This document shows, one piece after another, positions 27,906 through 37,226 of a stretch of 64,000 nucleotides of DNA (position 1 is the stretch's first letter; every line of letters starts with the position of its first letter). This stretch comes from Streptomyces deccanensis. Lineage in GTDB: Bacteria > Actinomycetota > Actinomycetes > Streptomycetales > Streptomycetaceae. The translations under genes were made by a program, and so were the position numbers. The notes under the pieces were generated by a model, which saw only the letters and a program-made list of their open reading frames with translations, was not told the origin of the DNA and did not search any database. Location: assembly GCF_022385335.1 (NCBI RefSeq), contig NZ_CP092431.1, forward strand, positions 8,618,001 through 8,682,000, in the 5' to 3' direction.

Positions 27906-29141
27906 TCATACGCGCGGTGTGTTCACCAGTCGGAGTGCGATCTGCTCGATGTCCGTGAGTACACCGGAGGGCTCCTGGTCCAGGTCGAGCGCGTGTTGGT
28001 GGATGACGATGCCGGCGTGCCGCACGGTGTGGGCCGCGTGCGCGGCGTTGCCCTTCGCATACACGAGATGTCCCTCTCGAAGGCCCAGCGCGGTGCAGTA
28101 CGCCAGCATCTGGTAGAGGTCGTCGTCGGGATAGCCTCCGCGTTTCTCCGCCTTGTACTTGGCGTCCACGACGGCACACGGGGTGCCGTCCGGCCCGTAG
28201 AGCACGAAGTCGGGTTTCATGCGGATCGCGGCCGCCTCGTCGAGGTGGTGCGGGTCCTGGAGCCGGGCCGTGTGCCCGGTGCCGCAACAGGCGTCCCGCA
28301 GCGCGACGGTCACGAAGTCCTCGAAGAGTTTGTTCATGTCGAACATGAACCCGTCGACGCGGAGCCCTCCGGGCGCGTGCTCGGCGGAGACGCCGTCCAG
28401 GACCGCGCGGGCGAGGTGCAGTGCATGGTGGTACCGGGCGTTGAGACGAGTCGGCTGCCAGTTGGGGATCGGCTTCCCACGTACGATCGCGGTCACGTCG
28501 GCCAACCGGATCCGCTGGTGCAGCAGCCTGCGGCGTACCTCGTGCGGGACACCGGGCAGCCGCAGGAGACGCTCGACGGCTGTACGCAGGATGCGGTTCT
28601 CCGCGATGTCGGTGGTGAACTCGTCGTACGCCACCTCCACCGGCAGTGTCGCCCCGAAGCGGCGCCGTATCTGCTCGGCCTCCCGAAGCCGTCCCCGTAT
28701 GACGAGAGCGGTTTCTTCCGTTGCCTTGTACCCCTGCAGCAGTCCTCGCCGCAGTGATCGGTCGACCTGCCGTTCCACAGCGTGGGCGAGCGCGGGCACC
28801 AGGTCGCGGTGCTCGGCGATCTCGACCTCCCCGTCCCGCCAACTGCTCTTGCGATCGAGGCTGTAGCCCAGCAGGAAGAAGAGACGGACGATGGGCACCT
28901 TGGACGTGACGCGCACGGTGAGCGGCGCGCCACCCGGGACAGTGACCGTCACCGCCCCGACCTTGCTGCCCGCCCGCAGCGACCAGTGCCCGGGCGAGTA
29001 CGGGTCGCGGGTCGCCTCCACGATCTCGGCGTCGGCCAGCGCCCGACCGACAGGGTCGGGAAGGGCACGGCGGACGGCCGGCGCGTGCTCCACCAGCTCG
29101 ACGGGCGCCACGGAGTTCACGGATTCCGCGATGGCGGTCAC
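27906..29141 (-). CDS. mcrC: McrC-family nuclease subunit
   Basis: The 411-residue protein matches McrC, the nuclease partner of McrB in type IV restriction of modified DNA. It has the N-terminal region with VRLFFLLGYSLDR, a helical middle, DKxF-like MNKLFEDFV, and the C-terminal PD-(D/E)XK site KPDFVLYG followed by VVDAKYKAEKRGG (about 307-330). The GTG start overlaps the mcrB stop as GTGA, so the two subunits are co-translated. Its presence, together with the nearby adenine methylase and Gabija genes, marks a defence island. Confidence 0.92.
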   Translation of the reverse strand: MTAIAESVNSVAPVELVEHAPAVRRALPDPVGRALADAEIVEATRDPYSPGHWSLRAGSKVGAVTVTVPGGAPLTVRVTSKVPIVRLFFLLGYSLDRKSSWRDGEVEIAEHRDLVPALAHAVERQVDRSLRRGLLQGYKATEETALVIRGRLREAEQIRRRFGATLPVEVAYDEFTTDIAENRILRTAVERLLRLPGVPHEVRRRLLHQRIRLADVTAIVRGKPIPNWQPTRLNARYHHALHLARAVLDGVSAEHAPGGLRVDGFMFDMNKLFEDFVTVALRDACCGTGHTARLQDPHHLDEAAAIRMKPDFVLYGPDGTPCAVVDAKYKAEKRGGYPDDDLYQMLAYCTALGLREGHLVYAKGNAAHAAHTVRHAGIVIHQHALDLDQEPSGVLTDIEQIALRLVNTPRV

Positions 29142-30946
29142 CCGAGCGACTCCCGCAGCGCGGCCAGCCCGTACCGCTTCTCGATGTCCAGGCCCTCCCC
29201 GTAGTGGTGCTCTTCCAGCAGCGGCAGGATCTTCGTCCGCCAGGTCCGCTCCAGACCACCCTCCCGGTAGACACCCTTCTTCATCAGATAGGACGGTCCT
29301 ATGCGGAAGTCCGCGTCGTCGATACGGGAGTTGAGTACGTCGAGCAGGTCGGCGGGCTCGGTGTTCCTGCCCTCCTTCTCCAGCCAGCGGCGCAGCAGAC
29401 CGCTTGTCGGTTCGGTTCGCGGCGACAGCTCCACGAACGCGAACCGGCGCCGCATCGCCGCGTCCACAAGGGCGATCGAGCGGTCAGCGGTGTTCATCGT
29501 GCCGATGACGAACAGGTTCGACGGCAGGGCGAAGTCGTCGCCGGAGTACGTCAGCCGCACCGACTTGTTGCGGTACTCCAGCAGGAAGTACAGCTCGCCG
29601 AAGACCTTCGCCAGGTTGGCGCGGTTGATCTCGTCGATGATCAGGAAGTGCGGGATGTGCCGGTTGCCCTCGCGGGAGGCGAGGTCGGCGAGTTCCCGCA
29701 GCGGTCCGGCGGTGAGACGGAACGCGACCTCCCTCGTCTGTGAGTCTTCCTGCGGCCGGAACCCCTCGAAGAAGTCCTCATAGGCGTACGAGGGATGGAA
29801 CTGCACGAGCTTGACCTGCTCGGGCCCGCCGCCGAGGAACTCGGCCAGCTTCAGCGCCAGATACGTCTTTCCGGTGCCCGGCGGCCCGTACAGCACCAAC
29901 TGCCGCTCGTCCCACAGCAGATCGCGCACCTCACGCAGCCACTCCGTCTCGTGCACGAGAAGCTCGTCGGCCAGCTCGTGCGTCGGCTCGGGCAGCTCCA
30001 GCTCGCGCCGGGCGGTGAGGGCCGGGATCTCCAGGCTGGGGTCCCGCTCTATGGCCTCCGCCTCCTCGACCAGTTCCTGGTCGGTCAGGCCAAGGCCTTC
30101 GATGTGGGCCTGAACCATGGTGAGGTCGACGACGTCATGCTGGACGGACAGCTTCTGCTGGAGCTCTTCCGGAAGTTCGTCGTAGGAGTGCCCCGTCGGC
30201 TGCCACTCCACCGGCCGCCGCAGATTGGACCGCCGGTCGTCCGACTGAGTCTGCTCCGGCTCGCCGGTGATCTCACCGACGTACAGGTGCCCTCCGGAGA
30301 TGGTGCACACCGTGTCGCCCGGCTTCATCCGGGACAGGAAGGCGTGCACGTCCTCGACGAGTTGCTGCTGCTGGCTGTAGGTGGCCGTCGACTCGTAGTC
30401 CTCCTGGACCAGGGTGCGCAGCTCGTCCTTCCCGATGCCCTGCCGGAGGCCCTGGCGCAGACGGGAGGCGGCGAGGGTGACGAGTCCCTCCGGGATCCAG
30501 AGGCGCTTGACCAGGTCGAGCCCGGTGACGTTCGAGCCGCGTACCAGCCACGGCCGGTTGGGGACGGCCGACGACTGTCCGAGGAACTCGATGAGCGAGC
30601 GGCCGTCGGCGGACTTCCACACCCCCCACCCGTTGACGCTGCATCCCATGAGGATTTCCGCGGCTGCCGACGGCGAGGTGCACTCGATGTCCGACACGGT
30701 CTCCAGACAACCGGCCCAACGCTCGGACCTGCGGATCACCCCTGTGTCGATCAGCTGCTGCCGCGTGTAGTACGACGGTGGCCTCCGCGCGGCGAACGAC
30801 GGAACGATGTTGGCGCGGACCGGCGAACCCGCCAGTACGACGAACTTCCGGCTTCCCTTCGCGCCCTTCTCCGCCAGCAGCCGCCCCCGGGCCACCATCC
30901 TGCCGTTCGGCAACCTCAGCCGGAACTCCGGAGACTCGTCGCCCAT
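29138..30946 (-). CDS. mcrB: McrB-family AAA+ GTPase with N-terminal DUF4357 and PUA/EVE-like region
   Basis: The 602-residue protein carries a DUF4357-like domain at residues about 10-120 (RKFVVLAGSPVRAN, then SPSAAAEILMGCSVNGWGVWK). Next comes a PUA/EVE-like segment about 205-250 (GDTVCTISGGHLYVGEITGE, RPVEW) that could read modified bases. The McrB AAA+ motor follows with Walker A GPPGTGKT near 354, LIIDEINRANLAKVFGELY and the McrB signature MNTADRSIALVDAAMRRRF. The ATG at 30946 is chosen for its strong GAGGGGGA site; the open frame upstream is non-family. DUF4357 is usually a C-terminal appendage of nucleic-acid enzymes, so its N-terminal place here is unusual. The 4-bp overlap with mcrC couples both. 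Confidence 0.9.
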   Translation of the reverse strand: MGDESPEFRLRLPNGRMVARGRLLAEKGAKGSRKFVVLAGSPVRANIVPSFAARRPPSYYTRQQLIDTGVIRRSERWAGCLETVSDIECTSPSAAAEILMGCSVNGWGVWKSADGRSLIEFLGQSSAVPNRPWLVRGSNVTGLDLVKRLWIPEGLVTLAASRLRQGLRQGIGKDELRTLVQEDYESTATYSQQQQLVEDVHAFLSRMKPGDTVCTISGGHLYVGEITGEPEQTQSDDRRSNLRRPVEWQPTGHSYDELPEELQQKLSVQHDVVDLTMVQAHIEGLGLTDQELVEEAEAIERDPSLEIPALTARRELELPEPTHELADELLVHETEWLREVRDLLWDERQLVLYGPPGTGKTYLALKLAEFLGGGPEQVKLVQFHPSYAYEDFFEGFRPQEDSQTREVAFRLTAGPLRELADLASREGNRHIPHFLIIDEINRANLAKVFGELYFLLEYRNKSVRLTYSGDDFALPSNLFVIGTMNTADRSIALVDAAMRRRFAFVELSPRTEPTSGLLRRWLEKEGRNTEPADLLDVLNSRIDDADFRIGPSYLMKKGVYREGGLERTWRTKILPLLEEHHYGEGLDIEKRYGLAALRESLG

Positions 30947-31087
30947 GGAAATCCCCCTCAATACCCACCGCTCCGATCTTGCCTGCAGCGTACTGGCCGG
31001 GACTGACAGCCCTCTCCGGACACACTCCGCCGGCTTCGTACCTGACGCGCGAGTGGTACAGGCGTTCGTGGACCCGGCGGCCATCAC

Positions 31088-32104
31088 CTACGTCGGATCG
31101 GTCGGGGGGTCGTCGTCCTGGTGGGTCGCCAGTGCGGCCGGCAGCGGCATCCCGTACTTGTCACACAGGAATCGGGTCTGGCAGTACCGCTGGGCCTCGG
31201 CGGCCACCCTGCCGAGGACTGCGGCATTCATGCCGGCGCCGATAAGGACGCCCACGAACGGCACGACCTTGGCGACGTTCTTGACCGGCACCTTGGAGCC
31301 GGCCGGGCCGAGCTGCTGCATCAGTTTCTCAAGGGCGGCCAGGAGGCGGTGGTCCTGGCGAAGTTTGTTCGACCACCTCACGCGTCCCTTGATCGCGTTC
31401 GCTGCCATCGCGGTCTCTCGCAGCGGCTCGGCCTTGGCCGCCTGTGCCATGAACGACTGGTGGACCAGGCGTTGGATGAAGATCTGCTCAGCTGGGTCTT
31501 TGGCGTCGTAGCCGTAGGAGTACGCGATGCGCGAGGCGATCGACGTGCTCAGGACCTGGATGACGAGGATGTCCGCTGTCATCGCGACGGGTATACCGGC
31601 GACGGGGACCATGGCCAGCAGACCCATGGCCCCACCTTCGAACGCGCCGGCGGTGCGCCACTTGAGGGAGTTCCGGGTCAGAAGCCGGTCGCAGAACCTG
31701 AGATCCTGCTGCCGCAGTTCGGCGAAACTGTCGAGTTCGAGGCCTTGCTTGCGGGCGAGCTTCTCGACGCTCTTGGGATCGTTCAGGTCCATGGCCAAGT
31801 CGTTGACCAGTTCGAGCAACGCTGCCGCGCCTGCGAGCGCCGGGCGCATGGCCTTGTCGGCGACCGCGCCGCCCGCGCGACGGATCGGTTCCGTGACCGC
31901 CTCTGGCACAGCGTCCGTAACCCGTCTCGCCGCGTTTCCCGCGGCCTCACCGGCGCGACCGAGCGCGTTGCTCGCCCAATTGGGCAGACCGCGACGGTTG
32001 TTGCGGCGCTCCCAGTGCTCGTTGAGCGTCTCCCATACCTGCTCCTCGTACGTGCTCATCGGGGTCGCGTCGTCGTCGACGAGCGGGTCGGTGTCGGTGC
32101 TCAT
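31088..32104 (-). CDS. EcsC family protein in McrBC set
   Basis: The 338-residue protein matches the EcsC family: an amphipathic middle with EGGAMGLLAMVPVAGIPVAMTADILVIQVLSTSIASRIAYSYGYD and a hydrophobic end with VAKVVPFVGVLIGAGMNAAVLGRVAAEAQRYCQTRF. Its role is unknown; members are membrane-associated and often near secretion or defence genes. GGAG lies 7 bases before the ATG. It is 49 bp after the membrane protein gene and 141 bp before mcrB, on the same strand, so it is probably co-transcribed. A second, different EcsC protein ends at 50913. Confidence 0.85.
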   Translation of the reverse strand: MSTDTDPLVDDDATPMSTYEEQVWETLNEHWERRNNRRGLPNWASNALGRAGEAAGNAARRVTDAVPEAVTEPIRRAGGAVADKAMRPALAGAAALLELVNDLAMDLNDPKSVEKLARKQGLELDSFAELRQQDLRFCDRLLTRNSLKWRTAGAFEGGAMGLLAMVPVAGIPVAMTADILVIQVLSTSIASRIAYSYGYDAKDPAEQIFIQRLVHQSFMAQAAKAEPLRETAMAANAIKGRVRWSNKLRQDHRLLAALEKLMQQLGPAGSKVPVKNVAKVVPFVGVLIGAGMNAAVLGRVAAEAQRYCQTRFLCDKYGMPLPAALATHQDDDPPTDPT

Positions 32105-32153
32105 TGGAGTTCTCCATCAGCGGTCGAATTTCGTGAAGGACAGATGGGGCTGG

Positions 32154-33245
32154 TCAGGAGGAGCGCCAGCGGTTGCGGCCGTCCGAGCCGGGGCCGCAGA
32201 CCATGGGGGTGCCCTTCGTGGTGACGCCGGTCGCGCCTTGCGGAGAGCAGTACGAGCCGGGGTGGACGGTGCCGACGCCACCGCCTCCGGTGGAGCCGCC
32301 GGATGAGGACGTGGAGCCGCCACCAGTCGAACTGTCCTCCCTTCCGGTGTTGTTGTCGTTCTCGTAGTCGGGATCGTTGGCCGGGATCTTGTAGGTCGTG
32401 TCCTTGGCCTTGGGGCAGTCCTGGACGAGGTCGGCGTCGGTCCACCGGCCCAGGTCGAGGCTGATCGTGGTGGTGGAGGTGACCTCGGCCCCCTCGTCCG
32501 GGGACTGGAAGCACACCCGCCACTCGTCGCCGTCCTCGGCGGCCTCCTCGGCGGTGGGCGCGTCGAGGTCGAGGTAGACGTCGTCGAGCGTGACGCTGTC
32601 GAGATCGATGCCGGCCTGCTTCAGATCCTTGGCCGCTGTGGTGTAGGTGGCACCGACGACACCCGGCATCTTCGGCCACGGGAGCGGGCCGCCGTCCTTC
32701 TCGGGGCACGGTTCGTCGTTCTTGACGGCAGCGAAGTTGATGCTCTTCGCGGTGGTGTCGGCCTTCTGGAAGCACACCGTCCACAGGGACCGCATCATGA
32801 TCGAGCGGTCGTCCTCGGCAGCGTCGTGGGAGCTGGTGGTGAACCCTGCGGAACGTGCGTCCTTCTCCGCCTCGTCCAGTGGCTTCCCGGTGTGGTCGGC
32901 GGCCTTGAGGGCCTTCGCCGGGGTCGGGGACGACGCGGCCTCGGCGTTCACCCCTCCGTCGTCCCGTGCCTTGGCGTCGGGCTGCTTCGTTCCGCTCTCA
33001 TCGAGCTGCCCGCCCAGGCCCGCGCCGACCGACAGCAGCACGAAGGCCCCGAACGTCGCGCCCAGCTTGGCGAACCAGGGCCACTTCGGCAGCACCCAGA
33101 CCGCCACCATGGCGGCGATCATCACGACGAAGCCGAGCCCGAAGCTGAACGCGCCGAGCAGAGCGACGAGGGCGAGGATGCCGAGCACGGCGGGTGTGGC
33201 CCTCCACCAAGGGCGGGGTGGGGCTGGGGCGTTGTAAGGGTTCAC
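32154..33245 (-). CDS. Membrane-anchored protein with PASTA-like and Gly-rich segments
   Basis: The 363-residue protein has three close hydrophobic segments at about 17-85 (GILALVALLGAFSFGLGF onward). A long exterior part follows with two Cys-containing, PASTA-like stretches (LPWPKMPGVVGATYTTAAKDLKQAGID; DEWRVCFQSPDEGAEV) that resemble the VCxQxPxAG pattern, then a Ser/Gly linker. A C-terminal module, HPGSYCSPQGATGVTTKGTPMVC, recurs in Streptomyces surface proteins. The start is the GTG at 33245 with AGAGGAGC upstream; the frame is open much further but loses coding character. PASTA regions bind peptidoglycan fragments, so it may sit in the envelope. Its link to McrBC is by operon position only. 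Confidence 0.75.
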   Translation of the reverse strand: MNPYNAPAPPRPWWRATPAVLGILALVALLGAFSFGLGFVVMIAAMVAVWVLPKWPWFAKLGATFGAFVLLSVGAGLGGQLDESGTKQPDAKARDDGGVNAEAASSPTPAKALKAADHTGKPLDEAEKDARSAGFTTSSHDAAEDDRSIMMRSLWTVCFQKADTTAKSINFAAVKNDEPCPEKDGGPLPWPKMPGVVGATYTTAAKDLKQAGIDLDSVTLDDVYLDLDAPTAEEAAEDGDEWRVCFQSPDEGAEVTSTTTISLDLGRWTDADLVQDCPKAKDTTYKIPANDPDYENDNNTGREDSSTGGGSTSSSGGSTGGGGVGTVHPGSYCSPQGATGVTTKGTPMVCGPGSDGRNRWRSS

Positions 33246-33352
33246 GTGGCGCTGTGCTCCTCTGGTACGGATGTGGTGCGGCCGGGCGTGGACTCGTGTG
33301 GTCCGGGGTCCGATGACCAGCCGGGGCGCGGGGTCGTGGCGGGTGGGTCGCG

Positions 33353-34990
33353 TCAGGTCAGGGTGTTGTTCAGATGCGGGCCCATGTAACCGACGTAGAT
33401 TCCGTGATCGGTACAGGCTCCGTCGTAGTAGTGCAGACGCGGCGCGATGGTGTTGCCTCCGCCGATCCGCAGGTGGGCACCCATGAACAGCTTGCCGTCC
33501 GGATGCACGTGGCGGGGTACGGGGAACGTGCGTGCCCGGCTCCAGTCGCCGTTCGCCTTGACGGACTTCGACTCGTCTCTGACGACCTTGCGGGGCGAGA
33601 TCACGTGGGCTCCCTCGGGCGCGTCCGCACACCACTGCTTGAAGTCGCTGTTCGCCTTGCCGTTCGCGACGGCTTCCGCGAAGTCCTGAAGTGCCAGCAG
33701 GGAGTCCCAGGCCATGCGGACCCAGGACGAACCGTAGGCCTGGTCATCGAGTTCCAAGGTGTACTTGCGCCGGCCGCTGAAGTGAACGCGTCGCATGCCC
33801 TCGATCCGGTCCAGGATCTCGGCGAAGGATGTGGGCGCGTCCACCGACGGGTCCACCGTCCTGTACGCCTGCTCGGCGGCGCCCAGCCTCAGCAGTTCCT
33901 TCTGCAGTTCCCGTATCTGGGCCTTGGCCCGGTGGAGTTCCTTGTACTGCTCGTCGTAGTCGACGACGACCTGGGCCTCGTTGTTCTCCGCCTGACGCAG
34001 TTCCCGCTTGAGGTCACGGATCTCGTCCGCTCTGACACGCTGTTCGCGTGCCGCCTCTTCCAGGATCTCGTGCAGGGCGTCGTTCTCGTCGCGCAGCCGC
34101 TCCTGTTCGGAGCCGCCGATCCCGTCCCTGGCCCGTGTGCGCATGAGTGGCACGGAATCCAGAGCGTCGGGCAGCGGCAGACGGGTGGCGAGTCCCTGCG
34201 GGAGCTGGTTCAGGAGACGGGCGGCCAGGCGAGGGTTCTCCGTGATCAGCCGTTTCGACATCACACGATGCCGCTGGCCGTCGGCCGGCCAGGCCGGGTC
34301 GACGCCGGGCAGGTAGGTGCGGATCCCCCCGTTGTACACGCGGTGATGTTCCATCGCCCGGTTGAAGACCGACTCGGCCCCTGGGGTGAGCACGTAGAGG
34401 ATCGCCAATCCCACCAGGGGCCGGACGAGTGGGTCGATCGTCCCCTCCAGCCAGGCGTCGAAGTCGACGTCGTGCGGCGTGCTCGCCATGACGACGGGGA
34501 GGCGTCGGTCGGCGTCGCACAATTCGTCTATGACCGCCTCGACATCCTCCGCCTCGACGACTTGGGGCATGGGCGTCACGTCCGCCAGGCCGTCGTGTGT
34601 GTCGAGTGCCTCCAGCAAATGTCTTGCGAGCCGGGGTGTCTTGGCGGGGACGGGGGCCGCGTCGGCGTCGTCGGGGAGGTGCTCGACGTCGAGCTGGACC
34701 CAGGTCGGCCCGTCGGCGATCTGCCGTGTCACGACGGTGGTCTGCCAGGTGCCGCCGGGCGCGGTCTCCCGGAGCCGCCATCGTCCGTATGCGCCGGTGA
34801 CACCCGTGACGGAGTCGTGGTCGAGTGTGACTCCGCGGGCTATCTCGTTACGACCTTCGGCCAGTGCGGCGACGTTGTAGCGCTTGGGCGGTTGAGTGAG
34901 CCAGTGGCGCAGCTGCTCGTCGACCAGAGCACCGGTCCGCACGTAACCGGTACGGCTGGTAACCACCATGCGGTAGCGGCGGGCGTCCAT
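33353..34990 (-). CDS. Coiled-coil protein of unknown function heading the McrBC set
   Basis: The 545-residue protein is not a family I can name. Its N-terminal half is globular (RMVVTSRTGYVRTG, then DFDAWLEGTIDPLVRPLVGL). A charged coiled coil spans about residues 275-375 (ERLRDENDALHEILEEAAREQ, KELHRAKAQIRELQKELL). The C-terminus is compact and conserved-looking (RTFPVPRHVHPDGKLFMGAHLRIGGG, RLHYYDGACTDHGIYVGYMGPHL), a kind of ending that could be a nuclease or nucleic-acid-binding module. The ATG at 34990 has GAGGAGC upstream. It is the first gene after the shared promoter element at 35168. Coiled-coil proteins encoded with McrBC and a helicase recall the CoCoNuT systems; that comparison is inference. 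Confidence 0.7.
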   Translation of the reverse strand: MDARRYRMVVTSRTGYVRTGALVDEQLRHWLTQPPKRYNVAALAEGRNEIARGVTLDHDSVTGVTGAYGRWRLRETAPGGTWQTTVVTRQIADGPTWVQLDVEHLPDDADAAPVPAKTPRLARHLLEALDTHDGLADVTPMPQVVEAEDVEAVIDELCDADRRLPVVMASTPHDVDFDAWLEGTIDPLVRPLVGLAILYVLTPGAESVFNRAMEHHRVYNGGIRTYLPGVDPAWPADGQRHRVMSKRLITENPRLAARLLNQLPQGLATRLPLPDALDSVPLMRTRARDGIGGSEQERLRDENDALHEILEEAAREQRVRADEIRDLKRELRQAENNEAQVVVDYDEQYKELHRAKAQIRELQKELLRLGAAEQAYRTVDPSVDAPTSFAEILDRIEGMRRVHFSGRRKYTLELDDQAYGSSWVRMAWDSLLALQDFAEAVANGKANSDFKQWCADAPEGAHVISPRKVVRDESKSVKANGDWSRARTFPVPRHVHPDGKLFMGAHLRIGGGNTIAPRLHYYDGACTDHGIYVGYMGPHLNNTLT

Positions 34991-35167
34991 CAATGAGCTC
35001 CTCATGCGTGCGGTTGCTCGGGGTCGATCACGTCGTGCATGACTTCGCCGGGGTTTTCTCCGGCTTCCTCCGCACGGTGGGGCCCTGGAAGCCCTTCACT
35101 GTGCGGCGGGGGCCCCAAGGTGACGCGGGGACATTGAGCCGTTGTGATCCGAGCATGACGGTAGCTT

Positions 35168-35182
35168 GTTAGCGTCGTCAAC
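35168..35182 (-). promoter_or_regulatory. Shared island element, copy 2
   Basis: Read on the minus strand this is GTTGACGACGCTAACA (the last A is 35167), differing from copy 3 only at the centre base. Ten bases after it comes CATGCTC or ATGCTC, also as in copy 3. It lies 178 bp upstream of the coiled-coil gene in a 328-bp gap that otherwise holds no clear gene. Confidence 0.5.
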
Positions 35183-35318
35183 AGACTTGGAGAAGTCGCG
35201 ACGGTGGGATTGTGTACGCCTGTTCGAGCGTTCTGTCCGGAACGCACCTGGGTCGCGAGGTGCCGGCGGTTGTGGGTATCGGCCCGAGGAGTGTCCGGGC
35301 TCCGATCCCACGGCGACG

Positions 35319-37226
35319 TCACCACGGGAACATGGTCTGTTCCCCGATGTTGTCGTGCAGGGCTCGGTGAGGGGTGGCCCGTTCGGTGAGGAATGCTTTC
35401 ACCGCGAGCACATGGGTGTCGCTCAGGGCGAGGGCGACGAGGCGTCGGGCCCGGGTGACGGCGACGTACAGGACGCGCAGCGCTTCGGCGGTCTCGGGGG
35501 TGCTTTGGGCCGCGGCACCTGTCGTCCATGCCTTGATCAGCAGGTCCGAGCGGCGATCGTCCTCCTTCGCCTTGCCGACCGGCGGGACGATGATCAGGAC
35601 GGCGTCGGCTTCCTGGCCCTTCACCGCGTGTACGGTACCCGCGCGGCCGACGGCGGTTCGCGCGGATTGCGGATCGCCGAATCCCACAAGCTCCCACGCC
35701 TCGGCCCTGGGACGCGTGCAGCGGTACGCGCCCGTGGTCTTCGGCTCCATGCCGAGGCGAACGGCCTCCTCCCGGAGGGCCTGGCACGCCGCACGGCTCC
35801 AGTCACGGGGCGGGATGCTCAGTGGGGGAAACTTCCGCAACAACGTCTGCTGGACGATACGGAGTTCGCCGCCGGTGAGGTGGTGGCGGGAGAGCCCGAC
35901 CGGTTCCGGCTCGTCCGGTGCCACACCGTGCCAGTGGTCCAGCACGGCCTCACGCAGGGTCCGTCCCGCGAGCTCCCGCTGACGCGTGGCCGCCGCCGGG
36001 GAGCGCAGCACGGCCGTCGCCCAGATCAGGCGGTCGAGCTTGGCCGTCGGCACGGTCCGTGTCCCGGTCATCGCCTTCGGCAGGAGGGAGCGGCGGTGCG
36101 CCACGACCAGACGTTCCTGCGGCGGGATGCCGAGCCGCGTCGCTTCCCGGTTGAAGTCGCCGATCCACTCGGTGTCCGTACGGTCCGTGGTGGGGATGAG
36201 GAGGACCGGTGCCGTCTCGGCGTGGTGGGGGCCGGTGGCGACGTCGCGTGGAGCGTCGGAGGTGCGCAAGGTGTGGGCGAGGTCGCAAATGACCTGCGTA
36301 CTGCGCCAGTTGTGGCTCAGTCGGTGGTCCGGCTCGGTGGTGAAGCCCAGTCGGGTGCGGTCGCCTCCCGCGCGTCGATGGTGGTCACGGAAGCCGTAGA
36401 TGCTCTGGTCGGGGTCTCCAACGAGCAGCAGGGGGACACCTGCGGCACGGATCAGGTCCACGAGGATCAGGTCGTCGTCGGAGCAGTCCTGCGCTTCGTC
36501 GATGACGATCTCGGCGAACCGCGTGTTCAGCACGCGTGCGATGCGCTCCCGGCGGCTGCCGCGGGTCAGCAGCGAGTGGGCCATGTCGCGCAGCTGATCG
36601 CCGGACAGGTATCCCGCCTGCCACAGCTCGCGCATGGCCCGCCCCGCCCAGGAGGTCAGACGTGCCGCCGCCTTCTCGTCGTTGCGCAGCCTGTGCGGCA
36701 GGCCTCCCGGCCTGAGGGCGGGCCGCACGAGGCGTACGGCCTCGTGCTCCGCGTAGTGGAACACGAAATCGTCCAGGGTCACGCCCTCGCGGCGGGCCTG
36801 TGGATGGTCGTCCCAGGACTCCAGGCGATGCCAGGTCTTCTTTTCCGTCGGGCGCAGGTACGGCCGGACGAGGTGACGCCAGACGAAGGTGTCGAAGGTG
36901 CCGATGTAGTGGGGGAACTGCGTCAGCTCGGGGCGGCCGGCCCGTACACACCGCTTCCTGACCTCGGAGCCGGCCACCTTGGTGAAGGAGAGGACGGCTC
37001 GTCCCCGCCCCGGTGGGACAGGCCGGTCGAGGTGGCGTTCGACGACGCTTCGGGTCTTGCCCGCGCCCGGACACGCCTGCGCGTTCATCACGCGCCCCGG
37101 CTCGGTGTTCAGGTCCACGAGGGCGCGCTGCGCTGCTTCGGCTTCGGCCCGCAGAACGGTGATCTCTCGCAGGCTCGGCACATCGAGGTCTGTCAGGTCT
37201 GTCACGAGGTCTGTCAGGTCGGTCAT
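35319..37226 (-). CDS. gajB: GajB-like UvrD-type helicase of a Gabija system
   Basis: The 635-residue superfamily I helicase has Walker A ACPGAGKT at about 51-58, a Q-motif-like region before it, [30 protein letters not shown] near 240, [37 protein letters not shown] and the terminal [12 protein letters not shown]. Its start overlaps the stop of the GajA-like OLD nuclease gene by 4 bp, which is the Gabija arrangement (GajA nuclease plus GajB helicase). It is longer than the roughly 500 residues of the first studied GajB. GajB is thought to sense DNA ends from phage activity and activate GajA. The pairing makes the assignment strong. Confidence 0.88.
   Translation of the reverse strand: MTDLTDLVTDLTDLDVPSLREITVLRAEAEAAQRALVDLNTEPGRVMNAQACPGAGKTRSVVERHLDRPVPPGRGRAVLSFTKVAGSEVRKRCVRAGRPELTQFPHYIGTFDTFVWRHLVRPYLRPTEKKTWHRLESWDDHPQARREGVTLDDFVFHYAEHEAVRLVRPALRPGGLPHRLRNDEKAAARLTSWAGRAMRELWQAGYLSGDQLRDMAHSLLTRGSRRERIARVLNTRFAEIVIDEAQDCSDDDLILVDLIRAAGVPLLLVGDPDQSIYGFRDHHRRAGGDRTRLGFTTEPDHRLSHNWRSTQVICDLAHTLRTSDAPRDVATGPHHAETAPVLLIPTTDRTDTEWIGDFNREATRLGIPPQERLVVAHRRSLLPKAMTGTRTVPTAKLDRLIWATAVLRSPAAATRQRELAGRTLREAVLDHWHGVAPDEPEPVGLSRHHLTGGELRIVQQTLLRKFPPLSIPPRDWSRAACQALREEAVRLGMEPKTTGAYRCTRPRAEAWELVGFGDPQSARTAVGRAGTVHAVKGQEADAVLIIVPPVGKAKEDDRRSDLLIKAWTTGAAAQSTPETAEALRVLYVAVTRARRLVALALSDTHVLAVKAFLTERATPHRALHDNIGEQTMFPW

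Noticed and set aside
35002..35318. Short minus-strand ORFs between gajB and the coiled-coil gene, including one starting ATGCTC after the shared element
   Set aside because: A 42-codon frame begins there, but the matching site upstream of gajA gives only 8 codons, so the shared ATGCTC is more likely part of the promoter than of a conserved peptide.
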